Shown here piece by piece: positions 14,219 through 20,934 of a stretch of DNA of 20,934 nt. Below the pieces are notes generated by a model, which worked only from the letters and a program-made list of their open reading frames with translations, ran no database searches and was not told the DNA's origin. Location of the stretch: positions 1-20,934 of the forward strand of contig JAZNXR010000097.1 in assembly GCA_045593985.1 (NCBI GenBank), given 5' to 3'. This DNA comes from Colimorpha_A sp045593985. Lineage in GTDB: Bacteria > Bacillota > Clostridia > Oscillospirales > CAG-272. A program made the translations under genes and the position numbers. The first letter of the stretch is position 1; each line of letters opens with the position of its first letter.

Positions 14219-15340
14219 TTATTTTTTATTTTTCTTAAAGAAGGACTGCTTCTTCTGATGGTTTTTCAGCCCACATTCGTCAGCGAAAGCACGAAGCGCT
14301 TCCTTCTGCTTTTCGGTAAGGTTTTTCGGCACCTCAACGATCGTTTCGAACACGAGATCGCCCTTTCTTCCGCTTCGGGGCGAGCTGAAGCCTTCCCCTC
14401 GAACAGTAAAGTGAGCGCCGGGTTGAGTTCCTTCCGGTATGTTATATTTAATGCTTCCCGTCATTGTCGGCACTTCAATTTCCGCACCGAGCGCAGCCTC
14501 GGCAAAAGTTATCGGCACCTGGCAGAAAAGCGTATTGCCGTCACGGTCAAATATCTGGTGAGGACGAACGGTTACCGTAACGTAAAGATCGCCCGCCTGA
14601 CCGCCCTTGCGGCCGTCATTACCCTGTCCTGTAACACGGAGAGTTTCTCCGTTATCAATTCCGGCAGGAATGGTTACGGTCAGCTTCTTCTGAATCTTCA
14701 CATAACCCTTTCCGTTACAGCCCTTGCAGGGTGACTTGATAATTTTACCTGTGCCTCGACAGGTGTCACAGGTCACTGCGCTCTGGAAAACCCCGAATGG
14801 AGTTCTCTGCGTAGCATTCACCTGACCTCTACCGCCACATCTCGGGCAGGTTTCGGGGCTTGTCCCCGCAGCCGCACCGCTTCCTCCGCAGTCGGAGCAT
14901 TTCTCCACCCTGCCGTAGGATATGTCCTTTTTGCAGCCGAAGTACGCCTCATCGAAGGTGATCGAAAGCCTGTATTCAAGATCCTCGCCTCGAGAGGGGG
15001 CGTTTCTGCGTGACGATGAGCCGCCACCAAAGCCGCCAAACATGGAAGAAAAAATATCTCCGAAATCGAAGCCGCCAAAGCCGCCGTCGAAGCCGCCGCC
15101 ACCCATGGAAGGATCAAATGCGGAATGACCGAACTGGTCATACTTGCTCTTTTTTTCCGGATCGGACAGCACGGCATACGCCTCGTTTACTTCCTTGAAG
15201 CTTTCCTCTGCCGACTTATCTCCGGGATTCATATCGGGGTGATATTTCTTTGCGAGCTTTCGGTAGGCTTTTTTGATTTCGTCGTCAGACGCGCCCTTGC
15301 CGAGGCCCAGCACCTCATAATAATCTCTTTTGTCTGCCAT
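14219..15340 (-). CDS. dnaJ: Chaperone protein DnaJ (type I Hsp40)
   Basis: A 373-residue type I J-protein that delivers substrates to DnaK and stimulates its ATPase. The J domain spans residues 1-70 with HPD at 34-36, followed by a Gly/Phe-rich linker (about 76-107). A zinc-binding domain follows with four CxxCxGxG repeats at C148/C151, C165/C168, C191/C194 and C205/C208, then the C-terminal substrate-binding domain. The C-terminus is rich in Lys and Asn. It follows dnaK by 53 bp that contain a stem-loop. AACGAGG precedes the ATG. Confidence 0.98.
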   Translation of the reverse strand: MADKRDYYEVLGLGKGASDDEIKKAYRKLAKKYHPDMNPGDKSAEESFKEVNEAYAVLSDPEKKSKYDQFGHSAFDPSMGGGGFDGGFGGFDFGDIFSSMFGGFGGGSSSRRNAPSRGEDLEYRLSITFDEAYFGCKKDISYGRVEKCSDCGGSGAAAGTSPETCPRCGGRGQVNATQRTPFGVFQSAVTCDTCRGTGKIIKSPCKGCNGKGYVKIQKKLTVTIPAGIDNGETLRVTGQGNDGRKGGQAGDLYVTVTVRPHQIFDRDGNTLFCQVPITFAEAALGAEIEVPTMTGSIKYNIPEGTQPGAHFTVRGEGFSSPRSGRKGDLVFETIVEVPKNLTEKQKEALRAFADECGLKNHQKKQSFFKKNKK

Positions 15341-15352
15341 TATAAACCTCGT

Positions 15353-15385
15353 TTACAGCCGAGAGGGTTTTCCTCCCGGCTGTAA
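15353..15385 (-). other. Stem-loop between dnaK and dnaJ
   Basis: A 33-base hairpin: TTACAGCCG pairs perfectly with CGGCTGTAA, and after one mismatch GAGG pairs with CCTC around a short T-rich loop. There is no following U-tract on the minus strand. It is more likely an RNA processing or stability element that sets different dnaK and dnaJ levels than a full terminator. Confidence 0.6.
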
Positions 15386-15393
15386 TAATGCTT

Positions 15394-17232
15394 TTAGTTA
15401 TCGGTTTTATCTTCGTAATCGGCGTTATAATAGCCCTGACCGCCGTCGCCGGGATCGCCGCCCTGTCCACCGTTGGGATCAAAGCCCTGACCGGGCGCGC
15501 CCTGGGCGGTGTAAAGCTTTTCAGCAAGACGGTGGAATGCCTGCTCAAGAGCCTCGGTGTCTGCCTTGATAGCATCGGTGTTATCGGTCTTTACGGTTTC
15601 CTTGAGCTTTTCAAGTGCGGTCTTTACCTCTTCCTTGTCAGCATCAGGGAGCTTATCTCCGATTTCTTCAAGCGACTTTTCGCTCTGGAATACGAGGCTT
15701 TCAGCCTTATTCTTTATTTCAACAGCTTCCTTGAGCTTTCTGTCCTCGTCGGCAAACTGCTCTGCCTCACGGACTGCACGGTCGATATCTTCCTTGCTCA
15801 TGTTAGAAGAAGACGTGATCGTGATGTGCTGCTCCTTACCGGTTCCCTTATCCATTGCAGTAACATTTACGATACCGTTAGCGTCGATATCAAAGGTTAC
15901 CTCGATCTGCGGAACGCCTCTGGGTGCAGAGGGAATACCGTCAAGGTGGAAGCGACCGAGAGTCGTATTGCCGGCTGCCATTTCTCTTTCACCCTGAAGA
16001 ATGTGAATTTCAACAGAGCTCTGATTATCAGCCGCAGTCGAGAATCCCTGGCTCTTCTTTACGGGAATCGTCGTATTTCTTTCGATGATCTTGGTGCAAA
16101 CTCCGCCAAGCGTCTCTATACCGAGAGAAAGGGGAGTAACGTCGAGAAGAAGAATATCCTTAACGTCGCCGCCAAGAACGCCTGCCTGAATAGCAGCGCC
16201 GACTGCTACGCACTCGTCGGGGTTGATGCCCTTGAAGGGCTCCTTGCCGATAAAGTTCTTAACAGCCTCCTGAACTGCGGGAATTCTCGTGGATCCGCCT
16301 ACAAGAAGCACCTTATCTATCTGCGAAACGCTGATTCCTGCGTCTGCGATCGCCTTCTTTGTCGGGACGATGCATCTCTCAACAAGGTCAGCGGTTATGC
16401 GGTCAAATTCAGCTCTTGTGAGCGTTGCATCAAAGTGGAGAGGGCCGTCTGCGGTTGCGGTGATGAAGGGGAGGTTGATGTTTGTGCTTGCCATTCCGGA
16501 AAGCTCGATCTTAGCCTTCTCAGCAGCATCCTTGAGGCGCTGAAGAACGGTCTTGTCGTTGCGGAGATCAATGCCGTTTTCTGCGCGGAACTTGTCTGCG
16601 ATCCAGTCGATAACTCTCTGGTCGAAGTCGTCACCGCCGAGCATTGTGTCGCCGTTTGTAGCAAGAACCTCAAATACTCCGTCGGAAATTTCAAGAATAG
16701 AAACGTCGAACGTACCGCCGCCGAGGTCGAATACGAGAATCTTCTGATCCTCTTCCTTATCCATACCGTAAGCAAGTGCGGCAGCCGTCGGCTCGTTGAT
16801 GATTCTCATAACCTCAAGGCCTGCGATCTTACCTGCATCCTTGGTTGCCTGTCTCTGAGCGTCGGAGAAGTATGCGGGAACTGTAATAACCGCCTTGGTT
16901 ATCTTAGTTCCAAGATATGCTTCCGCATCGCTCTTGAGCTTCTGAAGGATCATTGCGGAGATTTCCTGGGGAGTCTGCGCCTTGCCGTCGATGGACACCT
17001 TATAATCGCTACCCATGTGACGCTTGATCGAAGAAACGGTCTTATCGGGGTTAGTGATCGACTGACGCTTTGCGACCTGTCCGACTACTCTTTCGCCCGT
17101 CTTTGTAACAGCAACAACGGAAGGAGTAGTTCTCGCTCCTTCGGGATTCGGGATAACGATAGGCTCGCCGCCCTCGTAAACTGCTACGCAAGAATTTGTT
17201 GTACCAAGGTCAATACCTATGATCTTTTCCAT
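15394..17232 (-). CDS. dnaK: Molecular chaperone DnaK (Hsp70)
   Basis: A 612-residue Hsp70 of normal length for Gram-positive bacteria. The ATPase domain has the phosphate-binding motif IGIDLGTTNSC at the N-terminus, VFDLGGGTFDVSIL near residue 168 and VLLVGGSTRIPAVQ near 308. A substrate-binding domain and helical lid follow, and the tail is Gly/Asp-rich. The N-terminal domain lacks the extra segment typical of proteobacterial DnaK, as expected in Bacillota. AGGAGG lies upstream of the ATG, 29 bp after grpE. It works with DnaJ and GrpE in protein folding and is repressed by HrcA through CIRCE. Confidence 0.98.
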   Translation of the reverse strand: MEKIIGIDLGTTNSCVAVYEGGEPIVIPNPEGARTTPSVVAVTKTGERVVGQVAKRQSITNPDKTVSSIKRHMGSDYKVSIDGKAQTPQEISAMILQKLKSDAEAYLGTKITKAVITVPAYFSDAQRQATKDAGKIAGLEVMRIINEPTAAALAYGMDKEEDQKILVFDLGGGTFDVSILEISDGVFEVLATNGDTMLGGDDFDQRVIDWIADKFRAENGIDLRNDKTVLQRLKDAAEKAKIELSGMASTNINLPFITATADGPLHFDATLTRAEFDRITADLVERCIVPTKKAIADAGISVSQIDKVLLVGGSTRIPAVQEAVKNFIGKEPFKGINPDECVAVGAAIQAGVLGGDVKDILLLDVTPLSLGIETLGGVCTKIIERNTTIPVKKSQGFSTAADNQSSVEIHILQGEREMAAGNTTLGRFHLDGIPSAPRGVPQIEVTFDIDANGIVNVTAMDKGTGKEQHITITSSSNMSKEDIDRAVREAEQFADEDRKLKEAVEIKNKAESLVFQSEKSLEEIGDKLPDADKEEVKTALEKLKETVKTDNTDAIKADTEALEQAFHRLAEKLYTAQGAPGQGFDPNGGQGGDPGDGGQGYYNADYEDKTDN

Positions 17233-17261
17233 AATTAATTTTCCTCCTGAAAATGTTCTTA

Positions 17262-17822
17262 TTAGTTCGCTACCTTTACCATAGCGTATCTTATGATTTT
17301 TTCGCCCTTTTTATATCCCTTTTGGAGAACTTCGGCGATAATTTGCTCTCCCAAGGTCTCGTCCTCACAGTGGAGAACGCCGTTATGAATGTTCGGATCG
17401 AATTCCTCGCCGACTGTGCCGAATTCCTCGACACCGAGCTTAGAAAGAATCTCGCCAAACTTGTTCAGCGTCATGCTCAAGCCCTGCGACAGCTGACTGT
17501 CATCGGCGTAGCGGAGCGCCATTTCAAGACTGTCCTTTATTTGCAGTACAGATTGAAGCACATCGGAAACGGCATCGTTATAAACGCCCTCTCTTTCCTT
17601 CTGCGCACGCTTGCGGAAATTGTCGTATTCCGCGAGCATTCTCGTATAACGGTCTTGCAGCTCGAGAAGCGAAGCATTTAATTCCTCGTTTTCCGCAGTC
17701 AATCTCTTGATCTCTTTTTTACTGTCTTTTCTTTCCTTCGGCTTCGTTTCGCCCGTTGGCTCACTCGAAACCGTTTCTTCAGCTGTTTCCTTCTTATCTT
17801 CCACGGTTATTTGTCCTTTCAT
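17262..17822 (-). CDS. grpE: Nucleotide exchange factor GrpE
   Basis: A 186-residue GrpE that exchanges ADP for ATP on DnaK. An acidic, low-complexity N-terminus (about 35 residues) precedes a long coiled-coil helix (about 36-90, ELNASLLELQDRYTRMLAEY, then NFRKRAQKE). The C-terminal beta domain carries FDPNIHNGV and the end motif VLQKGYK. The ATG at 17822 overlaps the hrcA stop by 1 bp but has no clear ribosome site. A GTG at 17804 preceded by AAAGGA at 9 nt is an equally plausible or better start and would shorten the protein by 6 residues. The operon position between hrcA and dnaK is standard. Confidence 0.96.
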   Translation of the reverse strand: MKGQITVEDKKETAEETVSSEPTGETKPKERKDSKKEIKRLTAENEELNASLLELQDRYTRMLAEYDNFRKRAQKEREGVYNDAVSDVLQSVLQIKDSLEMALRYADDSQLSQGLSMTLNKFGEILSKLGVEEFGTVGEEFDPNIHNGVLHCEDETLGEQIIAEVLQKGYKKGEKIIRYAMVKVAN

Positions 17823-18904
17823 TAAGTGTCATCATCACCGAACGACTCAGGAAGCGAGAACGAGCTGCTCAGCATCGATGATATGTTTTTTGCTATATAT
17901 TCAACGGTAGAAATAACCTTCGAATAATCCATTCTGCGCGGGCCGATAATACCTATCGCACCAACGATCTTTCCGCCCGACTTGATCTTTTGAAAGACTA
18001 TCGTTGAGTTTTTCATTTCCTCAAGGATATTTTCGGAGCCGATAAGCACCTGCGGGCCATCCTCGTCAAGATCGCTTTCAGACAGGAGCTTCAGAATATC
18101 ACGCTTATCCTCAAGCACTCCGAGAAGCTCCTTAAACTCTTTGGCATCGCTGAACTCGGGATATTCAAGGAGATGATTAACGCCTGCCATCTTAAGATCT
18201 CCGCTTTCGGGATCACCAAGCGTTTCGCAAATGGCTTTTATAACCGTTGAAACGATGCTTTCACCCTCACCGAAGCCACGCTCGATTTCCATAACGAGCG
18301 AGACGGTGATTTCGTCAACCCGTTTATTTACTATCTTCGAGTTAAGCTCGGCTTCAAGACGGGCAAGCATTCCGTCGTCCAAGGGATAGTCGGACGATAT
18401 TTGCCGTGTTTTAATATTTCCCGTTCCGTCTATCATAACGAGCATGAAAAGCTGCTTGTCAAGAAGAACGGTTTTGAACTTCGTAATTACGCTCGTGCTT
18501 TGCTTGGGCTTGATCGCAATCGAGGTGTAATTTGTAAGAGCCGCCGCAAGCCGGGTTGCGCTTTCAAGCAAGCGGTCGATTTCGGCAAGCCTGCTCTTTG
18601 CAAGAGCGTTCATTCTCGCAAGCTCGTTTTGAGTCATGCTGTACTTTTGCATGAGGGAATTTACGTAAAAACGATAGCCGATCTCAGACGGCACTCGACC
18701 TGCCGAGGTATAAGGCTGCTCGAGATATCCGAGCGATTCAAGCTCCGCCATTTCGTTGCGGATAGTAGCAGACGAAAGAGCGATCTGCTGATTTTGGGTA
18801 AGATATTTTGAGCCGACCGGCTCGCCTTCCCTGACGTGAGCTTCGATTATGGCTTTTAAAATCATTTTTTTACGCTCGTTAAGCGGCGATCCGCCATTTT
18901 GCAC
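17822..18904 (-). CDS. hrcA: Heat-inducible transcription repressor HrcA
   Basis: A 360-residue repressor that binds the CIRCE operator and needs GroEL for full activity in known systems. The N-terminal winged helix (about 8-75) contains LNERKKMILKAIIEAHV, GEPVGSKYL, SSATIRNEMAELESLGYLEQ and the HrcA hallmark PYTSAGRVPSEIGYRFYV. A GAF-like and dimerisation region follows. The start is a GTG, giving the usual short lead before the helix; an ATG 4 bp away is in another frame. A perfect CIRCE lies between its promoter and its start, so it represses its own operon. Confidence 0.97.
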   Translation of the reverse strand: MQNGGSPLNERKKMILKAIIEAHVREGEPVGSKYLTQNQQIALSSATIRNEMAELESLGYLEQPYTSAGRVPSEIGYRFYVNSLMQKYSMTQNELARMNALAKSRLAEIDRLLESATRLAAALTNYTSIAIKPKQSTSVITKFKTVLLDKQLFMLVMIDGTGNIKTRQISSDYPLDDGMLARLEAELNSKIVNKRVDEITVSLVMEIERGFGEGESIVSTVIKAICETLGDPESGDLKMAGVNHLLEYPEFSDAKEFKELLGVLEDKRDILKLLSESDLDEDGPQVLIGSENILEEMKNSTIVFQKIKSGGKIVGAIGIIGPRRMDYSKVISTVEYIAKNISSMLSSSFSLPESFGDDDT

Positions 18905-18937
18905 CCTTCGTTCACTTCCTTTCCGAATTTTAGCATT

Positions 18938-18964
18938 TTAGCACTCGAACACTTTGAGTGCTAA
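18938..18964 (-). promoter_or_regulatory. CIRCE operator (HrcA binding site)
   Basis: TTAGCACTC, nine bases, GAGTGCTAA: a perfect match to the canonical 9-N9-9 CIRCE inverted repeat. It lies 11 bp downstream of the -10 box and before the hrcA start, where it would be in the transcribed leader, the usual position in Bacillota. Confidence 0.98.
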
Positions 18965-18974
18965 CTGCAATAAT

Positions 18975-19003
18975 AATATACCACTATTTTTACCCTCTGT
19001 CAA
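18975..19003 (-). promoter_or_regulatory. Sigma-A promoter of the hrcA-grpE-dnaK-dnaJ operon
   Basis: On the minus strand TTGACA (18998-19003) and TATATT (18975-18980) are spaced by 17 bp, a near-consensus sigma-A promoter. The CIRCE element starts just downstream, so HrcA can block initiation or clearance. Confidence 0.93.
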
Positions 19004-19077
19004 GAACGATTTACATATTTTCTGTTAATAATTTGTTAAGTTGGATAGAGAGTGCTAAAAATTATGTTTTTATCTTA

Positions 19078-19117
19078 TCTAAAAACAAAAGATTCGGAGA
19101 GCCGAAGCTCTCCGAAT
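19078..19117 (-). terminator. Intrinsic terminator after the transketolase genes
   Basis: A perfect 11-bp stem (ATTCGGAGAGC with its complement, loop CGAA) at 19092-19117, followed on the minus strand by CTTTTGTTTTT. It lies about 18 bp after the stop of the C-terminal transketolase subunit and separates it from the heat-shock promoter. Confidence 0.92.
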
Positions 19118-19134
19118 TTCGTTTACACTATTAA

Positions 19135-20073
19135 TTATTTAAGCGAAACTGCCTTCTTCGCATTTGCAGCGATATTAGCAGGAGTAAGGCCGTACATTTC
19201 AAGAAGGGGCGGAACCTTGCCGGAACGGCCGAAGGTGTCATTTACGCCAACACGGACAACCGGTACGGGAGCCGCTTCGCAAATTGCCTCGCATACTGCC
19301 GAGCCGAGACCGCCGATGATATTGTGTTCCTCTGCGGTAACGATAGCGCCCGTTTCCTTTGCTGCCTTGATAACAAGCTCGGTATCAAGGGGCTTGATGG
19401 TGTGGATATTGATTACTCTTGCATCAATTCCTTCTGCCTTAAGAAGCTCCTTTGCTTCAAGCGCCATAGCGACCATAATACCTGTTGCTATGATGGTAAC
19501 GTCCTTACCGTCAGCGAGCGTTACGCCCTTACCAAGCTCAAACTTGTAGTCCTCGCCGTTAATTATCGGTACGGCATAGCGACCGAATCGCATATAGCAG
19601 GGGCCGTCGAAATTGATTGCCGCCTCAACTGCCGCGCGAGCTTCAACGTCGTCGCAGGGGTTGATGATCGTCATTCCGGGAATGGTACGCATCGTGCCGA
19701 TATCCTCAAGGCACTGATGAGTTGCGCCGTCCTCACCGACGGTAATTCCTGCGTGAGTTGCACCGATCTTTACGTTAAGATGAGGATAACCGACGGAGTT
19801 TCTTATCTGCTCGAAGGCTCTGCCTGCCGCAAACATTGCGAAGGTGCTGACGAACGGAACCATACCGGTCGTCGCAAGTCCTGCCGCAACTGCGACCATA
19901 TTGCCTTCGGCAATTCCGCAGTCGAAAAATCTTTCGGGAAACGCCTTTTTGAACTTGATAGTTTTTGTCGCCTCTGCGAGGTCTGCGTCGAGAACGACGA
20001 GATTATTATATTTTGCTCCGAATTCTGCGAGCGCATTGCCGTAGGATTCTCTTGTTGCTATCTTATCTGCCAT
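19135..20073 (-). CDS. Transketolase C-terminal subunit (pyrimidine-binding)
   Basis: A 312-residue second half of a split transketolase. It binds the aminopyrimidine end of thiamine diphosphate at the dimer interface and completes the active site. Seen: catalytic Glu in CGIAEGNMV (E56), the pyrimidine-domain motif THAGITVGEDGATHQ (106-120), and the C-terminal transketolase domain ending in EEHNIIGGLGSAV and FGRSGKVPPLLEMYG. The ATG at 20073 is chosen because AGGAGG lies just upstream and after the stop of the first subunit; a longer frame to 20109 would overlap that gene. Related DXP synthase is excluded by the split form and by the partner protein. It acts in the non-oxidative pentose phosphate pathway. 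Confidence 0.95.
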   Translation of the reverse strand: MADKIATRESYGNALAEFGAKYNNLVVLDADLAEATKTIKFKKAFPERFFDCGIAEGNMVAVAAGLATTGMVPFVSTFAMFAAGRAFEQIRNSVGYPHLNVKIGATHAGITVGEDGATHQCLEDIGTMRTIPGMTIINPCDDVEARAAVEAAINFDGPCYMRFGRYAVPIINGEDYKFELGKGVTLADGKDVTIIATGIMVAMALEAKELLKAEGIDARVINIHTIKPLDTELVIKAAKETGAIVTAEEHNIIGGLGSAVCEAICEAAPVPVVRVGVNDTFGRSGKVPPLLEMYGLTPANIAANAKKAVSLK

Positions 20074-20086
20074 TTTCGTTTCCTCC

Positions 20087-20923
20087 TCAAATAGATGCGA
20101 TGTAGGCATTGATCTCGTTCACTGCCTGCTCGTACTGCTCTGCGTTGGGCGCGGAGCCGTGCCACTTGACGTTGTTTTCCATAAAGGAAACGCCCTTGCC
20201 CTTAACGCACTTTGCGATGATCGCAGTGGGCTTGCCCTCGCAAGCGTGAGCTGCCTTAACTGCTGCGTCGATCTCCTCGAGGTTGTGACCGTCGATCACG
20301 ATTACGTTCCAGTTGAACGCCTCAAACTTCTTGTCAATAGGAGTAGGATCGACAACTTCCTGAACGGTACCGTCGATCTGGAGACCGTTGAAGTCAACGA
20401 AGATGCAGAGGTTATCGAGCTTCTTGTGAGCTGCGAACATAGCAGCCTCCCAAACCTGGCCTTCCTCGCACTCGCCGTCGCCAAGGATAGCGTAGGTGTA
20501 GTAATTCTTATTTCTGATCTTTGCAGAAAGTGCCATTCCGCAAGCAGCAGATATACCGAGACCGAGCGAGCCGGAGGTCATATCAACACCGGGAGTGTGC
20601 TTCATATCGGGATGTCCCTGGAGGTAGCTGTCTGCCTGGCGGAGAGTCTTGAGGTCTTCTCTCGGGATAAAGCCCTTGAGAGCGAGCGCCGCATAAAGAC
20701 CGGGCGCGGTGTGGCCTTTAGAAAGGACGAGACGGTCACGGTCTTCCCACTTGGGGTTATTTGCGTCTACGTTCATTGCTTCGAAGTAGAGGTATGCGAG
20801 AATGTCGGAAATCGAGAGCGATCCGCCCGGATGTCCGGAGCTTGCGCTGAATACTGCTTCAAGTGCGCCGAGCTTTATCTCTGCACTTTTGAGCTTCAGT
20901 TCTTTAATTTTGTTCTGATCCAT
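20087..20923 (-). CDS. Transketolase N-terminal subunit (TPP-binding)
   Basis: A 278-residue first half of a split transketolase, a common form in Clostridia and archaea. Seen: SGHPGGSLS (29-37), LSKGHTAPGLYA (68-79), the diphosphate/Mg motif GDGECEEGQVWEA (148-160) with N179 closing the GDG...N pattern, and WHGSAP (254-259). These supply the histidines that contact sugar phosphate and TPP. The gene is complete: GAGG lies 8 nt before the ATG, very close to the window edge, so its promoter or an upstream operon partner lies outside. The partner subunit follows after 13 bp. Confidence 0.95.
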   Translation of the reverse strand: MDQNKIKELKLKSAEIKLGALEAVFSASSGHPGGSLSISDILAYLYFEAMNVDANNPKWEDRDRLVLSKGHTAPGLYAALALKGFIPREDLKTLRQADSYLQGHPDMKHTPGVDMTSGSLGLGISAACGMALSAKIRNKNYYTYAILGDGECEEGQVWEAAMFAAHKKLDNLCIFVDFNGLQIDGTVQEVVDPTPIDKKFEAFNWNVIVIDGHNLEEIDAAVKAAHACEGKPTAIIAKCVKGKGVSFMENNVKWHGSAPNAEQYEQAVNEINAYIASI

Positions 20924-20934
20924 TGAAATGCCTC

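Noticed and set aside
15388..17238. A 616-codon open frame on the plus strand opposite dnaK, and similar long plus-strand frames at 1144-2208, 6333-7700 and 20159-20926
   Set aside because: They lie opposite well-recognised genes, show no known domains, and have unusual Cys/Arg/Ser-rich composition, as expected of mirror frames of biased codon usage.
1..20934. CRISPR array, tRNA or rRNA genes, prophage or transposase genes
   Set aside because: No regularly spaced direct repeats, cloverleaf-like sequences, rRNA motifs or mobile-element proteins were recognised anywhere in the window.

Overview
The window reads as a chromosomal segment of a strictly anaerobic Clostridia-type Bacillota, probably a gut lineage near Oscillospirales; the exact taxon is an inference. 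Signs are a class I heat-shock operon with a perfect CIRCE operator, strong GGAGG-type ribosome sites, sigma-A promoters, a two-subunit transketolase and many [4Fe-4S] redox proteins. Every convincing gene lies on the minus strand, so transcription runs from high to low coordinates. No rRNA, tRNA, CRISPR array or transposase is visible.

Layout in transcription order. (1) 20923-19135: split transketolase (TPP subunit, then pyrimidine subunit), closed by an intrinsic terminator at 19078-19117. (2) 18904-12302: sigma-A promoter and CIRCE, then hrcA, grpE, dnaK, dnaJ, prmA and a LysR-type regulator, closed by a perfect 18-bp-stem terminator at 12245-12284. (3) 11992-9660: a sigma-A promoter, then an LDH/MDH-family dehydrogenase carrying the malate-type Arg at the substrate-discriminating position, then class II fumarase. 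(4) 9289-1: hdrB, hdrC, [220-bp repeat-bearing gap], hdrA, flxD/mvhD, two FeS subunits, flxA, frdB, frdA and the 5' part of an AspT/YidE-family carrier that runs off the window. From hdrA onward the genes overlap or are at most about 12 bp apart.

How it works together (inference). Regions 3 and 4 encode oxaloacetate to malate to fumarate to succinate, plus a candidate dicarboxylate exporter. The fumarate reductase has no membrane anchor gene. It sits in one gene string with a complete HdrABC-FlxABCD-like set, the kind of complex that takes electrons from NAD(P)H and splits them at the HdrA flavin between ferredoxin and a high-potential acceptor. The most interesting reading is a soluble, NADH-dependent, flavin-bifurcating fumarate reductase: 2 NADH + fumarate + oxidised ferredoxin to 2 NAD+ + succinate + reduced ferredoxin. 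The part list resembles methanogen thiol:fumarate reductase (TfrAB) taken apart and joined to an NADH-fed Hdr complex. I do not know of a characterised example of this exact combination.

Two intergenic stretches (7908-8127 and 9290-9659) hold hairpin-rich, repeat-like DNA inside or at the edge of this gene string. They could divide it into differently expressed units.
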